From RYN-428 sp035551995 (GTDB taxonomy: Bacteria; Planctomycetota; Phycisphaerae; Tepidisphaerales; Tepidisphaeraceae), in NCBI GenBank assembly GCA_035551995.1, contig DASZME010000025.1:62001-126000 (forward strand): a stretch of DNA of 64,000 nucleotides, written 5' to 3'. A program made the translations under genes and the position numbers. Below are positions 61,968-64,000 of this stretch, piece after piece; the first letter of the stretch is position 1; every line of letters starts with the position of its first letter. Below the pieces are notes generated by a model. That model did no database searches and was not told where the DNA came from. It saw only the letters and a program-made list of their open reading frames with translations.

Positions 61968-63383
61968 ATGCCTGTGTTGACTTTGTCCGACGTCGCCCCC
62001 AATCAGACCTGCCAGGGACTCAGTCGGCGGGAGATTCTGCGCGTCGGCGGGCTAATGCTCGGCGGATTGACGCTTTCGGGCTTGCTCAGCTCGCGAGCCA
62101 AGGCGGCGGCGGCGGGGCGAATCGTCACCGATAAGTCCGTGGTATTGCTGTTTCTTCAGGGGGGTCCGCCGCACATCGAATTTTTCGACCCGAAGATGTC
62201 CGCTCCGATCGAAATTCGTAGCATCACCGGCGAGATCAAGACCGCGCTTCCCGGCGTTACCTTCGGCGGCACGTTTCCGAAACTTGCGGCGATGGCGGAT
62301 AAACTCGCGATCGTGCGATCATATGGATCAAATAACGCCGGCCATTTCTATGACTCGGTCGTGACCGGCGGCAATCCGCTTAAAGCCGCCATGGGATCGC
62401 TCTATGCCCGGGTAGCCGGCGCCAATGATCCTAAGTCCGGCATGCCGCGAAACAGCCTGATTCTGCCGGAATCGATCGATCCGACACTAAAACTCGGAAC
62501 CAATTTCGAAACCGGCGCGCTTCCGACGTTAACCCAGCCCGGCTCACTTGGCGCGGCCTATGCCGCCTTCAATACCGCCGGCGGCGGCGCCCTCGCTCAG
62601 GACATGCGCCTTCAAATTCCGCAGGCGAGACTGGACGACCGCAGATCGTTGCTCGGCAGCCTCGATACGCTTCGCCAGCGCGCCGACAGGGCGGGAACGA
62701 TGGCCCTGGCCGATCATTATGACCAGCAGGCCTTCGACGTCATCACCGGCGGCGTGGCCAGTGCATTCGATCTGTCGAAGGAAGATCCTCGCACGCTCGA
62801 ACGGTACGACACCAGCAAACTATTCCGGCTTCAGGATCTCCATCGGTGGGGCGACATGGCCCGCGCATCGAATCTGCTCGGCAAACAGATGCTTCTCGCC
62901 CGCCGACTCTGCGAGGCCGGTTGCGGCTTTGTAACCGTGAGCGACTGCGGATGGGATTATCACGCCAACGGCAACAGCCCCAAGCGCATGGCCGGGATTT
63001 ATCCGATGGGCGGCCAGGTCGATCATGCCGTCAGCGCGTTTCTTGAAGATGTCGAACGGCGCGGACTCAGCGACAAGATTCTGCTGGTGGTCACCGGCGA
63101 AATGGGCCGTACGCCTCGCCTGAACAACAACGGCGGGCGCGATCATTACGGCAAACTCACAAGCCTGATGCTTGCCGGCGGCGGATTGAAAATGGGCCAG
63201 GTGATCGGCGAGTCAGATAAGATCGCCGGCGAAGCCGCCACCGATCCGTACGGTCCGGAGCACCTGATGGCCACCATCATGCGCGTTCTGCTTGACGTGG
63301 GCGCCGTTCGCGGCGAGGCGGATGTACCGCGCGAAGTCGCACAAATCATCGGCGAAGGTCAGCCGATTCGCGAGTTGTTCTAA
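61968..63383 (+). CDS. DUF1501 secreted (Tat) protein
   Basis: A 471-residue protein with a twin-arginine type leader (SRREILRVGGLMLGGLTL, near residues 19-36) and the DUF1501 core: VVLLFLQGGPPHIEFFDPK, LPGVTFGGTFPKLAAMADKL, VRSYGSNNAGHFYD, SDCGWDYHANGNSPKRM, LLVVTGEMGRTPRLNNNGGR and the DHYGKLTSLMLAGGGLKMG end. It is the 'GGPPHIEFFDPK' subtype that usually accompanies PSD1/DUF1553 proteins, unlike the DUF1501 at 30.5 kb. No such partner is adjacent. GTG 61974 has the better ribosome site (GGAG 6 bases upstream); ATG 61968 is kept as the outer start. Confidence 0.92.
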   Translation: MPVLTLSDVAPNQTCQGLSRREILRVGGLMLGGLTLSGLLSSRAKAAAAGRIVTDKSVVLLFLQGGPPHIEFFDPKMSAPIEIRSITGEIKTALPGVTFGGTFPKLAAMADKLAIVRSYGSNNAGHFYDSVVTGGNPLKAAMGSLYARVAGANDPKSGMPRNSLILPESIDPTLKLGTNFETGALPTLTQPGSLGAAYAAFNTAGGGALAQDMRLQIPQARLDDRRSLLGSLDTLRQRADRAGTMALADHYDQQAFDVITGGVASAFDLSKEDPRTLERYDTSKLFRLQDLHRWGDMARASNLLGKQMLLARRLCEAGCGFVTVSDCGWDYHANGNSPKRMAGIYPMGGQVDHAVSAFLEDVERRGLSDKILLVVTGEMGRTPRLNNNGGRDHYGKLTSLMLAGGGLKMGQVIGESDKIAGEAATDPYGPEHLMATIMRVLLDVGAVRGEADVPREVAQIIGEGQPIRELF

Positions 63384-63410
63384 GACGTCCACGGTCTATG
63401 TGGGCGGCGA

Positions 63411-64000
63411 TTACAGCTTTACCGTCAGCGTCAACATCAGGCCGTGAAATTGGTTGTCCCATGTGCCATTGACGGTGGGGGAATTAACGCTATTGGCGAT
63501 GTGGCGTTGTTCGCGGTAGATGAAATCGTACGCCAGGTCGAGGTTCCATCGGTTGGTGTCGTAGCCCAGACCCAGGGCGAAGAGATGATAGTTGGAGTCG
63601 GGCACCAATGGGGAGAAGGTAGACTCGGGGACTGAGTTTTGTCCGTAGGCATAACCGCCGCGCACGATCCAGTGCTGGGTCAGTTGGTATTGAATGCCGC
63701 CGCGGATCGTGAATCCGCTTTCCCAGTGCGCGGGCAAGGTTTGGCCGTTGAAATGGGCGTCGGGGGACTGGATGCTCAACTGATTGACGGCATGCCAGTC
63801 GGTCCAAATCACGTCCGCTTCCAGCGTCAGCGGCTTGACGGGTTTCATCGCATAACCCAATCCGACGCTCTGCGGGAGATTGAGCGTCGTTCGGGCGTGG
63901 CTTGGCCCGATCTCCGGGATCAATGCGGAGGTGATCTGCGCCTTGCCGTTGAAGTCGAGCGTAAAGGGAGAGCGGTAGTAGGCTCCGATTTGATTGCGTT
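63411..64000 (-). CDS. FadL/OmpP1-type outer membrane protein (5' end beyond window)
   Basis: The frame is open from the right edge to the stop at 63411 (about 196 residues), so this is the C-terminal part of an outer-membrane barrel. The block QIGAYYRSPFTLDFNGKAQI just inside the edge corresponds to the 'G..YRSp..l...G.a....' region of FadL. Alternating aromatic strands follow (YQLTQHWIVRGGYAYGQNSV, LFALGLGYDTNRWNLDLAYD), and the last strand ends in Leu (MLTLTVKL). The family takes up long-chain fatty acids or other hydrophobic compounds. It is convergent with the DUF1501 gene. Confidence 0.8.
   Translation of the reverse strand, partial: RNQIGAYYRSPFTLDFNGKAQITSALIPEIGPSHARTTLNLPQSVGLGYAMKPVKPLTLEADVIWTDWHAVNQLSIQSPDAHFNGQTLPAHWESGFTIRGGIQYQLTQHWIVRGGYAYGQNSVPESTFSPLVPDSNYHLFALGLGYDTNRWNLDLAYDFIYREQRHIANSVNSPTVNGTWDNQFHGLMLTLTVKL

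Overview
The window looks like a chromosomal piece of a high-GC planctomycete, most likely a Phycisphaerae-type lineage. This is inferred from gene content: two DUF1501 proteins, a DUF1800 protein, ThuA-like and DUF1080 proteins, a PEP-CTERM protein, a planctomycete-style cytochrome c domain and a tryptophan-halogenase-like flavoprotein. No rRNA or tRNA gene and no CRISPR array was seen. Genes lie on both strands in short runs. Several stretches have accumulated broken genes and small non-coding repeats.

Layout. 0-3 kb: a minus-strand cassette typical of type VI secretion cargo (BPSL0067-type amidase, PAAR spike tip, DUF4123 adaptor, small unknown protein, and an alanine-rich putative toxin running off the left edge). 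3-5 kb: an ATP-grasp ligase translationally coupled to a 2-oxoglutarate/Fe(II) oxygenase. 5.5-10 kb: folC, rlmN and an MsbA-like ABC exporter as a probable operon. 10.5-15.3 kb: a small anchored protein, an AI-2E family permease, a ThuA-like protein and prfC. 15.4-17.4 kb: a decaying patch (frameshifted HNH nuclease, Imm50-like protein, broken Uma2 gene). 17.5-20.8 kb: DUF1080, a FabF-like ketosynthase, ComB-like phosphatase, zinc ribbon. 21-24.3 kb: a divergent two-component pair, an NtrC-type regulator and a histidine kinase with a c-type haem sensor domain. 24.4-30.1 kb: SDR reductase, a repeat-rich gap holding a textbook MITE, a flavoprotein, a broken DUF3800 gene, ammonium transporter. 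30.5-35.4 kb: cysteine-less thioredoxin-like protein, DUF1800 and DUF1501. 35.5-42 kb: methyltransferase, PEP-CTERM serine protease, acyl-CoA ligase, a lipoprotein cluster, PfkB kinase. 42-46 kb: a broken gene, a basic secreted protein, formaldehyde dehydrogenase, aquaporin. 46-51.4 kb: cytochrome c protein, PDZ protein, phosphotransferase, vsr-dcm. 51.6-57 kb: glcD, mcsB-mcsA, a PTPS-family protein, ilvC. 57-64 kb: dnaK, pheS, a Doc-type toxin-antitoxin operon, a second DUF1501 gene, and a FadL-type porin running off the right edge.

The strongest non-gene signals are two kinds of small mobile-looking elements. One is a 134-bp element with perfect 24-bp inverted ends and a perfect 9-bp target duplication (25.27-25.40 kb). 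The other is a family of five roughly 95-bp repeats carrying a GC hairpin, often followed by a T-run. Four of the five point toward a downstream gene start, as if they were mobile terminators or attenuators. The most system-like gene groups are the secretion cargo cassette, the haem kinase/NtrC pair, and the ATP-grasp/oxygenase pair. Gene starts were moved from the longest reading frame wherever a ribosome binding site or family length argued for it.
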